DNA from: an archaeon | Lineage (GTDB): Archaea > Nanobdellota > Nanobdellia > SCGC-AAA011-G17 > GW2011-AR17 | DNA: 64,000 nucleotides | Assembly (NCBI GenBank): GCA_018656555.1 | Contig: JABHZQ010000024.1 | Coordinates: 1 to 64,000, forward strand | Direction: 5' to 3' | Shown: positions 29,115-37,022 of the stretch, in pieces | Layout: the number at the start of each line of letters is the position of its first letter | Numbering within the stretch: position 1 is the first letter of the stretch | Position numbers and translations under genes: made by a program | Notes under the pieces: generated by a model | What the model was told of the DNA's origin: nothing | Database searches by the model: none | Seen by the model: only the letters and a program-made list of their open reading frames with translations

Positions 29115-30873
29115 AGTAATACATCCCCTTACTTCTTTGAGTCTTATCTAATTGTGAATCTAATTTATTTATCCTTGGTCTTTGAGTTTCCTTATCCAAT
29201 CTATAAGTAATATCCAACATTTTCAAAACCTCATTCATTCCTTCTTTCTTACTTAATGGACCCATAACATGACCTTCTTTTCCAGGCTCTCCTTTGAAAA
29301 CAAGCATTGAATCTCCTACAAAATCAATGAACTGCACATCGTGATCTACTATAATTGCACACTTCTCTCTTTTAATCATAAAATCCTTAATAATTTCAGC
29401 AACCTTTAGCCTATCTTCTACATCAATAAAAGCAGAAGGCTCATCAAAAGCATAAACATCTGCATCTTTAGATAAAGTTACAGCAACATACAACTTTTGC
29501 AATTCCCCTCCAGACAATTTAGATGCATCATTATCTAACAAGTTCTTCAAATTTAATTTTTCCAATATATTTTGCTTATACCATCCAGAAGAAAACAAAT
29601 CTTTAGCAGCTTCCATTAAAACCTGTCTAACAGTACCATGAATAGGTTCAATATACTGGGGCTTATAAGAAATATTAACACCCTTAATCTCTCCTTTAGT
29701 GGGCTTCTCAATTCCTGCCAATAATTTCAAAAAAGTGGTCTTACCTAGACCATTAGCTCCCATTATTGCTAACAACTCTCCCTTCCTAATCTCTCCAGCA
29801 TTAATCTTCAACTTAAAAGATTCAAACTCCTTTTCCAAAGCTGGAAACTCAAATAAAATCTCTTGATCAACACTTCTCTCTACCGCCCCACTAAACTTTA
29901 TTGCATAATCTCGAAACCTAATATTATCATCGGGTAAATAACCATCAAGATATTCATTAATTCCTCTTCTAACTGATTTAGATTGAGAAATAACTCCAAA
30001 AGCAGCTGGCTTTCCATAAACAATTTGAATTTCATCAGAAATATAATCTAAAGTAGCCAAGTCGTGTTCAACAACCATAACTGCAACCCCTTCTTTAGCT
30101 AAAGAAGCAATTAATTTAGCAACCTTAATTCTTGAAGTAATATCTAAAAAAGAAGCAGGCTCATCAAAGAATAAGAAATTAGCATCTTTTATTGCAGTAG
30201 CAATTATAGCTAACTTTTGCAACTCCCCTCCGGACAACTTAGCAATCTCCCTTTCTCTTAAAGCATACAACCCTAACTCCTTTAACAATTCATTCCCTCT
30301 ACCCTTTGTATCAATTCTATCAATCAAACCACCAACTGTTCCTTTGTAAATCTGAGGAATCAATTCAATTCTCTGAGGTTTATATGCAATTTTAACTTCT
30401 TTATTATATAATTTTTTAAAATATTCTCCTAAAGTGACTGTAGAATAATGACCAATAACTTGTTCTTTAAGCCCATCTAATTCAGTATGTCCTAAGTTGG
30501 GAACATACGCACTAGATAAAATTTGTAAAGCAGTAGTCTTACCAATACCATTCCTTCCTAAGATTCCAACAACCTTTCCCTCTTTGGGAATTGGCAACCT
30601 AAATAACTCAAAAGCATTCTTACCATATCTATGAATAGGATCTTCTTTTAATTCTTCAGGCAAATTAATAATACCAATACATCCAACCGGGCATCTTTTA
30701 GGACAAATACCACACCCATTACAAAGTCCTTCATCAACAATTGGCTTTTCCTTCTCATCCAAAACAATGCATTCTCCACCAGTCCGATTTACTGGACAAT
30801 ACTTCCCACAGATAAAATCACAACCAGTACCTTGAATACACTTTGATTTATCTAAAATAGCTAATCTTGACAT
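29104..30873 (-). CDS. ABCE1/Rli1 ribosome-recycling ATPase
   Basis: Splits 70S post-termination ribosomes with ATP. N-terminal Fe-S domain: CIQGTGCDFICGKYC and CNGCGICPKRCPVGC for two 4Fe-4S clusters. Two ABC cassettes follow, each with Walker A (GRNGIGKTT, GANGLGKTT), ABC signature (LSGGELQK in both) and Walker B (FLFFDEPAS, VYAFDEPSA). The 589-aa length is normal. TATA-like CCTATAAAT on the minus strand about 25 nt before the ATG indicates a leaderless start. An archaeal/eukaryotic marker and one of the best clues to the domain of life. Confidence 0.97.
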   Translation of the reverse strand: MSRLAILDKSKCIQGTGCDFICGKYCPVNRTGGECIVLDEKEKPIVDEGLCNGCGICPKRCPVGCIGIINLPEELKEDPIHRYGKNAFELFRLPIPKEGKVVGILGRNGIGKTTALQILSSAYVPNLGHTELDGLKEQVIGHYSTVTLGEYFKKLYNKEVKIAYKPQRIELIPQIYKGTVGGLIDRIDTKGRGNELLKELGLYALREREIAKLSGGELQKLAIIATAIKDANFLFFDEPASFLDITSRIKVAKLIASLAKEGVAVMVVEHDLATLDYISDEIQIVYGKPAAFGVISQSKSVRRGINEYLDGYLPDDNIRFRDYAIKFSGAVERSVDQEILFEFPALEKEFESFKLKINAGEIRKGELLAIMGANGLGKTTFLKLLAGIEKPTKGEIKGVNISYKPQYIEPIHGTVRQVLMEAAKDLFSSGWYKQNILEKLNLKNLLDNDASKLSGGELQKLYVAVTLSKDADVYAFDEPSAFIDVEDRLKVAEIIKDFMIKREKCAIIVDHDVQFIDFVGDSMLVFKGEPGKEGHVMGPLSKKEGMNEVLKMLDITYRLDKETQRPRINKLDSQLDKTQRSKGMYYYDS

Positions 30874-30946
30874 GGGGATTAAGGAGAAATTGGGATTTAT
30901 AGGTTTTGTGGTAAATTATTTAAATCACTCTTTATTCTCTCTACTA

Positions 30947-31081
30947 ATGAAATGTGCAATCTGTAAAGAAAAAATAGAAAATACCTTCTTAGGAAAGATT
31001 AAAGGTACACATGTTGGTAAAAAGGTAGTCTGCCCAGCTTGCCAGAAAAAACATAAAAACAATTTTAAAGAATTCTTATAA
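30947..31081 (+). CDS. Small zinc-ribbon protein
   Basis: A 44-aa protein, MKCAICKEKIENTFLGKIKG..., with CxxC near each end (CAIC, CPAC), fitting one zinc ribbon. The ATG at 30947 was chosen over an earlier in-frame ATG at 30872 because the upstream part would overlap the start of the Rli1 gene, and because TTATTTAAAT lies about 25 nt before 30947. The stop is 1 nt from tRNA-Thr(CGT), so the two may share a transcript. Similar small ribbons are common in archaea; function not known. Confidence 0.72.
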   Translation: MKCAICKEKIENTFLGKIKGTHVGKKVVCPACQKKHKNNFKEFL

Positions 31082-31082
31082 T

Positions 31083-31154
31083 GCCATTGTAGCTTAAAGG
31101 TAGAGCACTAGTCTCGTAAACTAGAGGTTCCAGGTTCAAGTCCTGGCAATGGCT
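31083..31154 (+). tRNA. tRNA-Thr(CGT)
   Basis: Cloverleaf folds by eye: acceptor GCCATTG/CAATGGC, anticodon stem CTAGT/ACTAG with loop CTCGTAA (anticodon CGT), T arm CCAGG-TTCAAGT-CCTGG, discriminator T as expected for archaeal tRNA-Thr. 72 nt, no intron, no encoded CCA. Confidence 0.95.
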
Positions 31155-31193
31155 TTAATAAATTTTATAAATAGATAGTAAAAAACATATATT

Positions 31194-31745
31194 ATGGCTA
31201 CTATATATGATCTAATTGAACCAGGAGTAGATTATCTTTCATTTACACATAATGAATTTGGAGGAATAGTTGGAAGTTGTGATATTTTAGTTGGAAAGGT
31301 GTTAAAAGCAAATGAAGCAGGGATAAGGCTTGATGCTTTTAGAGTAACTGACATATCTGGAAGAGAAGTTAATGATCGGGATATAATTCATGCCTTGCTT
31401 TATCGTCTCTATTCAAAAGATAGTCATGAAGTTGAAGTTTTAAAATATAACCGAGATATGCATATATCTGACGATGGTAGTCATTACTGGTGTTTAAGGG
31501 CTTTTGAACATTCTGGGTTAAGGTCTGTGATATCAGAAGCAAAAGAAAGACAAGATCCTACAGAAGTATTCAGAAGATTAGACAAATTAGAGGGAAGCTT
31601 AGAAGAAGTTCCTGGAGAATTAAGACAAGGATATTTAGATATGTTAGCTGTTATGAGATCATTCAAATTTAATTTTAGACCCGAAGGAGATCCTCTTTTA
31701 TTGGCAGCAAGAGAAGAAGTGGAACAAACTCTCCAAAGACCCTAA
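31194..31745 (+). CDS. Unknown 183-aa soluble protein
   Basis: No signal peptide or TM segment. The N-terminal half looks alpha/beta, the C-terminal half helical. It has a low Lys content (about 7 of 183) compared with its neighbours. TTTATAAAT at 31164-31172 places the transcription start near the ATG, so the mRNA is probably leaderless. No recognised family; the gene stands alone between tRNA-Thr(CGT) and a 313-nt leader region. Confidence 0.68.
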   Translation: MATIYDLIEPGVDYLSFTHNEFGGIVGSCDILVGKVLKANEAGIRLDAFRVTDISGREVNDRDIIHALLYRLYSKDSHEVEVLKYNRDMHISDDGSHYWCLRAFEHSGLRSVISEAKERQDPTEVFRRLDKLEGSLEEVPGELRQGYLDMLAVMRSFKFNFRPEGDPLLLAAREEVEQTLQRP

Positions 31746-32058
31746 TATAGAAACATATAAAAACCATTATTTTTTTCTAAATATTAACCTTTAGGACTGA
31801 ATAGTGCAATAACCTACTTGTTTATCGGAACTACATTAAATGTGTTTCCTAACTTTAAACTTCAACGGTTTGCGCTCAGAGTTCCCGAAAGGTTTATATA
31901 TTATTAGTACCCCTGTAGAAGTAACAAAATGGTAGAAAATAGCTTAACCAATATTACGTCTTTAAATCTAGTCTTAGCTATTACAATCTACTACTAAACT
32001 CAGGTCAATCCCGAGGAGGAGGGACCTGAAAGAATTCTTTTAGGTTCCAAGATATGAA
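31746..32058 (+). promoter_or_regulatory. Structured leader region upstream of the 326-aa gene
   Basis: This 313-nt gap holds a good BRE/TATA (CGAAAGGTTTATATATT, 31885-31901), a 22-codon frame (31929-31997), and two hairpins that exclude each other: stem 1 TCAGGT (32000-32005) with ACCTGA (32024-32029), presenting GAGGAGGA in its loop, and stem 2 (32024-32032 with 32037-32045, 9 bp). Both use the ACCTGA arm. This resembles a leader-peptide or attenuation switch for the gene at 32059. The part 31746-31880 shows nothing recognisable. Confidence 0.45.
31929..31997 (+). CDS. Possible 22-aa leader peptide
   Basis: ATG about 28 nt after a strong TATA box, reading MVENSLTNITSLNLVLAITIYY then stop 2 nt before the first hairpin. 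It is the first ATG on the predicted transcript and would be translated almost leaderless. Hydrophobic and rich in Leu, Thr, Ile. May be a regulatory upstream frame or chance. Confidence 0.35.
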   Translation: MVENSLTNITSLNLVLAITIYY

Positions 32059-33039
32059 ATGCAGAGAATAATCCCCGAAACAAGATGTAACAGATTAGAC
32101 ATGATATTCCAAGAAACAGAGAGATATCTCTCTTTTATGGAAAGTCAAGGTTATAGTCTGTTAAAACCTGCACTAGCAATGGCTCAACTAAAAATACCTA
32201 TACCCTTTCTTCAAAAAACAGAAGCAAGAGTACAAGAAGAAATAGCCAATCACCGGGAATTTGTAAGACACCAATTAGATGTAGCTCAAATAGCTCTTGA
32301 TGAAACCCTTAGTTATGTTTTTGAAGAACTAAGGGTGCAACCTGAAAGAGTACAAGATTCTCTTGCTATATACGATCCAAGAGAAAGAACAACTCCCCTT
32401 GCAAAGTTAGTTGTTGATCCAAACCAACCTTTAGATAATTTTCACTATGAACCTACAGATATAATTTATATGAAAAAAGATGAAAATATATTCTTAAGTG
32501 ATGGAAGAGCTATGAGGGATGAAAGAGAAGAACTAATGGTTGCAAGAATAGGGAAAGTTTACTATCTTTCAGATGGAACTGTGGTTCTAGCAAGAACAAA
32601 AAAGAATTGGGCTGAAAAAATAATCAGAGTTATGTACGCAGATGCCTTAGGCCAAAGAAAAGGATTTAGAGATCTAGCAGCATGTATGATTTTAGATAAA
32701 GGAGATAGAAGAGTAGAAAGAGATATAGCAAGTCTTTTAGAATTAGAATTAAGAAAAGATGGAAGAGATAATGGTGGAAAACCATTAAATCAATATTATA
32801 CAAGTAAACTTCCAGTCCCTCTTGAAGTTCTAACATTATCTTTTGATACCTTTGAGAGAATGGAAACAGGAGATCTCTCCCACGAAAGAGTTTTCAAACA
32901 AAGAATAGGAAAAGAAATTGAAACAGCTGCATTAACCCACCGAGAGATTGCCCTAGCTTGGATAATTTTAAACAAAACTTGTGACATGAGACATATAGCT
33001 CCCCAAGATGTTCATATGCCGCTTTCACCAATAAACTAG
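32059..33039 (+). CDS. Unknown 326-aa protein
   Basis: Soluble protein without TM segments. Residues about 25-110 are helical and charged. A central segment has a beta-rich stretch (IGKVYYLSDGTVVLA) followed by FRDLAACMIL, which distantly recalls the substrate-binding strand of RelA/SpoT-like nucleotidyltransferases; too weak for an assignment. The start follows the leader region at 31885-32058. Its last 15 nt overlap the convergent hydrolase gene. No homologue recognised. Confidence 0.68.
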   Translation: MQRIIPETRCNRLDMIFQETERYLSFMESQGYSLLKPALAMAQLKIPIPFLQKTEARVQEEIANHREFVRHQLDVAQIALDETLSYVFEELRVQPERVQDSLAIYDPRERTTPLAKLVVDPNQPLDNFHYEPTDIIYMKKDENIFLSDGRAMRDEREELMVARIGKVYYLSDGTVVLARTKKNWAEKIIRVMYADALGQRKGFRDLAACMILDKGDRRVERDIASLLELELRKDGRDNGGKPLNQYYTSKLPVPLEVLTLSFDTFERMETGDLSHERVFKQRIGKEIETAALTHREIALAWIILNKTCDMRHIAPQDVHMPLSPIN

Positions 33040-34344
33040 ATCTGCCATATGCTTAACAGCAGCTTGTTGATATTTTAAAGAATCAACATTTTCAGGAATA
33101 CAATAAGCTTCAATATCATCCCAATCAGAAGGAGCAACATTTGGTTCATTTCTTGGTAACTCTTCTATTCTAACAAAAGCATCAACTTCAGTAATATATT
33201 CTGGATCAGGATTTATTTGAATCCAAGCACCATTATCATTCCATCCATCAAAGGCCTGTCTTACATGAGACTTATGTGGATTAGATTGAACATGGTCTTC
33301 AACATTAGCTAAAAACATTGCTTTTAGATCTGGCATATTATTCATAGCAGCACTATATAATTGAACAGACTCTCTAATTTTCCAATAATCTTCAGCCTCT
33401 TCAACAGTTGCAATATTTTCTGGCCATTCCTTAAACACTCCAAAATCCAACAAAGCTTGAGTCACAGGAAGAGAATAATATCTTTTCTCTCCATCCGGAA
33501 AATAATCAAGAGGAAAATCTTCATCCATAGAAAGCTCACCATTACCATTCAAATCAGGATTAGGTTTACCATCAACCATTTCATAAGTATATTTACCATC
33601 CATATTCCCATCATGGAAAATCTCAAATAAAGAATTTTCATTATAAGTCAAATCAAAATAATCAACATCTATACTTTTCTTACCATAACCTAAATACCGA
33701 GGATTAAAAAATTCACCTCTTCTTGGACTATCGGTTAACTCTAAAGGTTCTAAAACAATCTCTCCTAAATCTCTTGCAGCTACCTGGCTTGAAATGGGAG
33801 TTTCCCACTGAATTATATAATCTAAATAACCATTAAGTTCATCCCCATACAAAGCAGCAGAAGCAACTGGCAAATTTCCACCATTAGAAACACCAATAGC
33901 ACCAACATTTGAAGTCAAAGCATAATCCAGAACATCATTTATTTTCTTCCCATCATCATCTTCAATCTCACCAACACTATAAAGAATAACATACTTCAAA
34001 GCTTCTATTGAGTCCTCTCCTCTATAATCATAAACCCCTTCAGATTCCCTTCCCATTTTATCATCCTCAACTCCAGGAAAGAGAAAAGTAACAACAATAG
34101 TATCATGCAATTGTAAATCATCATAAAGATCCTTCTCCTCATATCCACCCTTAATTAATACAACAATAGGAGCACCTTCCTCATACCGGGGATCATCAGT
34201 AGTATACAACCTAACAGCTATCCCATCAACAGTTACATCAACATACTGTCCTACAATCTCTTCAGAAGCAGAAAAAAATAATCCAGTAGTAATCACCCCA
34301 GCCAACAAGACTAATAGGAGAGGTAACAATAATTTCTTCTTCAT
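33025..34344 (-). CDS. Secreted alpha/beta-hydrolase with EF-hand-like loop
   Basis: 439 aa starting at the ATG at 34344 (a TTG four codons earlier is less likely, because TATA-like TTTAAATAATTT lies about 25 nt before the ATG). An N-terminal signal sequence or anchor (KKKLLLPLLLVLLAG) leads into an extracellular domain. GVSNGG near residue 165 is a G-x-S-x-G nucleophile elbow and the preceding strands fit the alpha/beta-hydrolase fold. An EF-hand/dockerin-like loop DLNGNGELSMDE lies near residue 275, so calcium may stabilise it. A surface esterase or peptidase is likely; the substrate is not known. Confidence 0.75.
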   Translation of the reverse strand: MKKKLLLPLLLVLLAGVITTGLFFSASEEIVGQYVDVTVDGIAVRLYTTDDPRYEEGAPIVVLIKGGYEEKDLYDDLQLHDTIVVTFLFPGVEDDKMGRESEGVYDYRGEDSIEALKYVILYSVGEIEDDDGKKINDVLDYALTSNVGAIGVSNGGNLPVASAALYGDELNGYLDYIIQWETPISSQVAARDLGEIVLEPLELTDSPRRGEFFNPRYLGYGKKSIDVDYFDLTYNENSLFEIFHDGNMDGKYTYEMVDGKPNPDLNGNGELSMDEDFPLDYFPDGEKRYYSLPVTQALLDFGVFKEWPENIATVEEAEDYWKIRESVQLYSAAMNNMPDLKAMFLANVEDHVQSNPHKSHVRQAFDGWNDNGAWIQINPDPEYITEVDAFVRIEELPRNEPNVAPSDWDDIEAYCIPENVDSLKYQQAAVKHMADLVYW

Positions 34345-34377
34345 AACACTATTCAAATCTTTAAATTATTTAAACCT

Positions 34378-34650
34378 TTAGAAACCAAAACTATCTGTAA
34401 ACTCTCTAATTTGTTGATATTGGGTTAAGAACTTCAAACCTCTGTCTGTAATAACATACTTCTTAGATTTTTTTTCCTCATTCTCATCAACCATCCCCTT
34501 TTCCATTAACTCAGAAACATACCTCTTCATAGAATCATGAGATAGATTAGATTTATACAATAAATGAGTCGGCTTAATAGTCCCACCTTTAGCTCGAATA
34601 GCTTCCAAGATGTCCTTAATTATTTCAAGCCTTTCTCTTCTTTCGCCCAT
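34378..34650 (-). CDS. Winged-helix regulator, HTH_45 type
   Basis: A 90-aa protein with an archaeal winged helix: the KPTHLLYKSNLSHDSMKRY helix-turn-helix, the MVDENEEKKSKKYVITDRG wing and a C-terminal helix, the common HTH_45 layout. Its start lies inside the end of the upstream 7TM gene (26-nt overlap), so the two proteins are made together. Probably a DNA-binding output for the membrane partner; targets unknown. Confidence 0.85.
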   Translation of the reverse strand: MGERRERLEIIKDILEAIRAKGGTIKPTHLLYKSNLSHDSMKRYVSELMEKGMVDENEEKKSKKYVITDRGLKFLTQYQQIREFTDSFGF

Positions 34651-35278
34651 TGTATACCACTAACCTCATTAACATAAAAAACAATAAAATGAACCCAATC
34701 ATCTGTAAAACCTCTCCAGCTACATATAGAGCAACACTAGTTTGTATTGCAGCAAAGAATATGTGTGAACAAGCTAAAAGGAAAAATGAAACATACACAA
34801 ATTTAGTATTTATATTCCTCTTATTCTGATAATTCCTAAAGAACTGCCAAGTTAAAAAAACTAACAATACAAAAGAAATAATATGGAATTTGATAAAATA
34901 TTGGTAAGAAAACAACACCATCAATAAGATTAAAGCAAAAATCAAAGATGTTACTTTTTTATTCTCAATCTTAAGAATAACAATTAACAATATAGTATAA
35001 GCTAACAACATTAATAATATATGAATTAAAAATATGAAATCAAAGGGTTCAATAAGAAAACCTACATAATTTCTAAACAAGGCAAACACAACAAATATTA
35101 GGTGGGCAATAGCAATAAGTAAGAATGCAGACCCAAAAAAAGAGTATTTTTTCTCTTTTGTCACCATTTTAGCCTTATAGCTTAGAACAGCAATAAAAAG
35201 AGTAACAATAGCAAACACAATATTAAATAGAATATCATATCCTTGAAACCACTGTGGCCCAATATTTAGTATCGCCAT
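34625..35278 (-). CDS. Seven-TM sensor-like membrane protein
   Basis: 217 aa with about seven hydrophobic helices (first near residues 11-33, last near 185-207) and a short basic cytosolic tail; no soluble domain. It resembles the 7TM input part of archaeal histidine kinases but lacks a kinase. Overlap with the HTH_45 gene suggests a two-part membrane sensor-regulator. The ligand cannot be inferred. Confidence 0.75.
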   Translation of the reverse strand: MAILNIGPQWFQGYDILFNIVFAIVTLFIAVLSYKAKMVTKEKKYSFFGSAFLLIAIAHLIFVVFALFRNYVGFLIEPFDFIFLIHILLMLLAYTILLIVILKIENKKVTSLIFALILLMVLFSYQYFIKFHIISFVLLVFLTWQFFRNYQNKRNINTKFVYVSFFLLACSHIFFAAIQTSVALYVAGEVLQMIGFILLFFMLMRLVVYNGRKKRKA

Positions 35279-35378
35279 GTTGTCACTAAAAAATTATTTG
35301 CTTTATAAGTTTTGTGTAACTCTATTAACAAGTGAATTTTCTCGTCTTTTATAAACAAGTTTTACCCTCTATTTTTTA

Positions 35379-35470
35379 GGTGATGCCCATGCTATAAGCT
35401 TAGCATATTCAAGGTGAGCTTCCCTCTCTTTAGTCTCCTCTTTCTCTTTGGAGAGGCTCACCAGTTTTTT
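35379..35470 (+). ncRNA. Candidate structured small RNA
   Basis: The 251-nt gap before the LAGLIDADG gene contains a TATA-like CTTTTATAAA (35346-35355) and then hairpin ATGCTA/TAGCAT (35389-35394 with 35401-35406), a long hairpin GGTGAGC (35413-35419) plus CCTCTC (35423-35428) against GAGAGG/GCTCACC (35451-35462), and TTTTTT at 35465-35470, a typical archaeal terminator. ACAAGT (35355-35360) could also pair with ACTTGT (35471-35476) as an outer stem. No known RNA family recognised. The minus strand folds equally well and has its own TATA-like TTATAAA near 35505, so the strand is uncertain. Confidence 0.4.
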
Positions 35471-35529
35471 ACTTGTGACAAGGCATATGTGCACGTGAGA
35501 TTTATAAGTCTATTTGGTATTAAGATATT

Positions 35530-36288
35530 ATGGATATTTTAAGTGTAGAAAAATTTGTTAAGAGTTATAAATCCAAAAAATATGCTCAAAAAGCAGTTAA
35601 ATATCTTATTTCAAAAGACTTATTACCTTTGGAAGCTAATGAAGATACTGCTGCTTTGGTGGGCCATTTAATGGGAGATGGAAGTCTTAGTAAGGACTGT
35701 TATGTTGGAGAATTTAGATTCTTTGGTTCAGAAACTAAACTAAAAATAATTAAATCAAAAATAACTCAAATATTTAATGTTGAACCTAAAAGATTTTATC
35801 AAAGGAAGGGTGGTTTTGTTTTGAGGTATAATAATTGTATAATTGCAAGATTATTTAATTTAATTGGAGTTCCTAGGGGAAATAAAGTAAGAACTCCTTT
35901 TGGGGTGCCCAGATGGATTAAATCATCTAACTCTTCAGTTAAAAGATCTTTTCTTATTGCATTATGTGATGATGAATTATCAAGCCCAAGGAAAGATAAG
36001 AGAGGATATATTGAACCTTTGAGACTTAAGTTCAACAAAACAGAGAAATTATTAGAGGAAGGAAAATCTTTTTTACACGAAATTAAGTATTTGTTCAATG
36101 AATTTGGAATTTTATGTAATCCCATAAAAGTTAATAATGATAAATATAAAAATAAATATGGAGAAATAACAAGGAGTATTTATTTTAATATTAGTTCTAA
36201 GAAGAATAATTTAAAAAAATTTGAGGAAAAAGTAGGGTTTGAATCAGAATTAATTAAAAAATTTAAACTCCAAAGTCTACTAAATTAA
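35530..36288 (+). CDS. Free-standing LAGLIDADG homing endonuclease
   Basis: 252 aa with two LAGLIDADG-type helices: ALVGHLMGDGSL near residue 41 and SFLIALCDDELSS near 139, each ending in the acidic residue that binds catalytic metal. Lys-rich DNA-binding character throughout. No intein or intron host is visible around it, but it ends only 41 nt before the intron-containing tRNA-Leu(TAA). Archaeal endonucleases of this type are often linked to rRNA or tRNA introns; whether this one acts on the tRNA locus is inference. Confidence 0.85.
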   Translation: MDILSVEKFVKSYKSKKYAQKAVKYLISKDLLPLEANEDTAALVGHLMGDGSLSKDCYVGEFRFFGSETKLKIIKSKITQIFNVEPKRFYQRKGGFVLRYNNCIIARLFNLIGVPRGNKVRTPFGVPRWIKSSNSSVKRSFLIALCDDELSSPRKDKRGYIEPLRLKFNKTEKLLEEGKSFLHEIKYLFNEFGILCNPIKVNNDKYKNKYGEITRSIYFNISSKKNNLKKFEEKVGFESELIKKFKLQSLLN

Positions 36289-36353
36289 TCCAAACATTTA
36301 TAAGTTAGAATTTTTTCTGTGAAGAATATGTCGGGGTAGCAAAGTCTGGTCAA

Positions 36354-36383
36354 ATGAGGTCAAGGAAACTTATCTCAGACTAT
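36354..36383 (+). other. tRNA intron in D arm (position 21/22)
   Basis: 30 nt. Central helix GGTC (36348-36351) with GACT (36378-36381), one G-U pair; bulges AAA (36352-36354) and ATA (36382-36384); inner helix TGAG/CTCA (36355-36358 with 36374-36377). Cutting after the second base of each bulge restores exactly A21-A22-T23 of a normal D arm. Confidence 0.85.
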
Positions 36384-36399
36384 ATGCGCAGGACTTAAG

Positions 36400-36439
36400 T
36401 TACTCATGATAGACATACAAGCAAGGGTTTGTATAAGAT
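36400..36439 (+). other. tRNA intron at canonical position 37/38
   Basis: 40 nt. Central helix CTTA (36394-36397) with TAAG (36434-36437); bulges AGT and ATA; removal gives the 7-nt anticodon loop CTTAAGA. Confidence 0.9.
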
Positions 36440-36489
36440 ATCCTGTCTCTTAGTGAGTTCGAGGGTTCAAATCCCTTCCCCGACATTTA

Positions 36490-36861
36490 TTATCTTGATT
36501 CCCAAATAGGGAGTCCTTCTAACTTTAGAATTGCCACAACTCCTCCGGCCCTATATAAATACTCATTATCGCCATGAGGTTCTATTTCAAACTTAACATC
36601 ACTAACACCTTTATCATCAAAAGTAAAATGAACTCTGACTTTAATACTATTGAAATTATCTTGAAGATAACCTGTGTTAATTATCTTATTATCAATACAT
36701 CTTTTTATCTCAATCTTGCCCTCACCCCAAACATCCCTAGCACCAGGAGGCAACTCTTTAGGCTTATAGAATTCTCCTTGTAAACCCCTAACTCTAAAAA
36801 AAGTAGTATAAAGTCTTGGAACAAAATTATCCCATAGGTTCATAACTTGTTGCTCTTCCAT
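36490..36861 (-). CDS. Unknown 123-aa protein
   Basis: Soluble, alpha+beta, without Cys clusters or TM segments; the middle part has alternating strands (IKVRVHFTFDDKG, VKFEIEPHGD) and the protein may be a small beta-sheet or SRPBCC-like fold, but this is a guess. It lies between two tRNA genes and ends 4 nt from tRNA-Leu(TAA). No family recognised. Confidence 0.6.
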   Translation of the reverse strand: MEEQQVMNLWDNFVPRLYTTFFRVRGLQGEFYKPKELPPGARDVWGEGKIEIKRCIDNKIINTGYLQDNFNSIKVRVHFTFDDKGVSDVKFEIEPHGDNEYLYRAGGVVAILKLEGLPIWESR

Positions 36862-36946
36862 GCAATTACTCTTATTTTACTAATTAAAAACATTTTCTAT
36901 TCTAGAGTTAATTTTATAAAGAGAAAGTGAAATTAAATCAATTACT

Positions 36947-37020
36947 GCCTCGGTGGCTTAGCCTGGTATAGCACTTGCTTGGTAAGCAAGAGGTCCCGTG
37001 TTCAAATCACGGCCGAGGCT
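36947..37020 (+). tRNA. tRNA-Thr(GGT)
   Basis: Acceptor GCCTCGG/CCGAGGC, D arm with TGGT, anticodon stem CTTGC/GCAAG and loop TTGGTAA (anticodon GGT), T arm CCGTG-TTCAAAT-CACGG, discriminator T. 74 nt, no intron. TTTTATAAA at 36912-36920 is a likely TATA box. Confidence 0.95.
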
Positions 37021-37022
37021 TA

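Larger units (their letters stand above)
36330..36485 (+). tRNA. tRNA-Leu(TAA) with two introns
   Basis: Acceptor GTCGGGG/CCCCGAC, discriminator A, T arm GAGGG-TTCAAAT-CCCTT and a long class II variable arm. Removing 36354-36383 and 36400-36439 leaves an 86-nt tRNA with a D arm of standard tRNA-Leu form and anticodon stem CAGGA/TCCTG with loop CTTAAGA (anticodon TAA). TATA-like TTTATAAG near 36297-36304 sits properly upstream. Both introns show the 3-nt bulge, 4-bp helix, 3-nt bulge form. Confidence 0.92.

Noticed and set aside
35380-35497. Minus-strand short frame ending LAWASPKK-like opposite the candidate ncRNA
   Set aside because: It could be coding, but it has only GTG as a start close to a TATA box that is too near, and it falls in the inverted repeats; kept only as a caveat on the RNA's strand.
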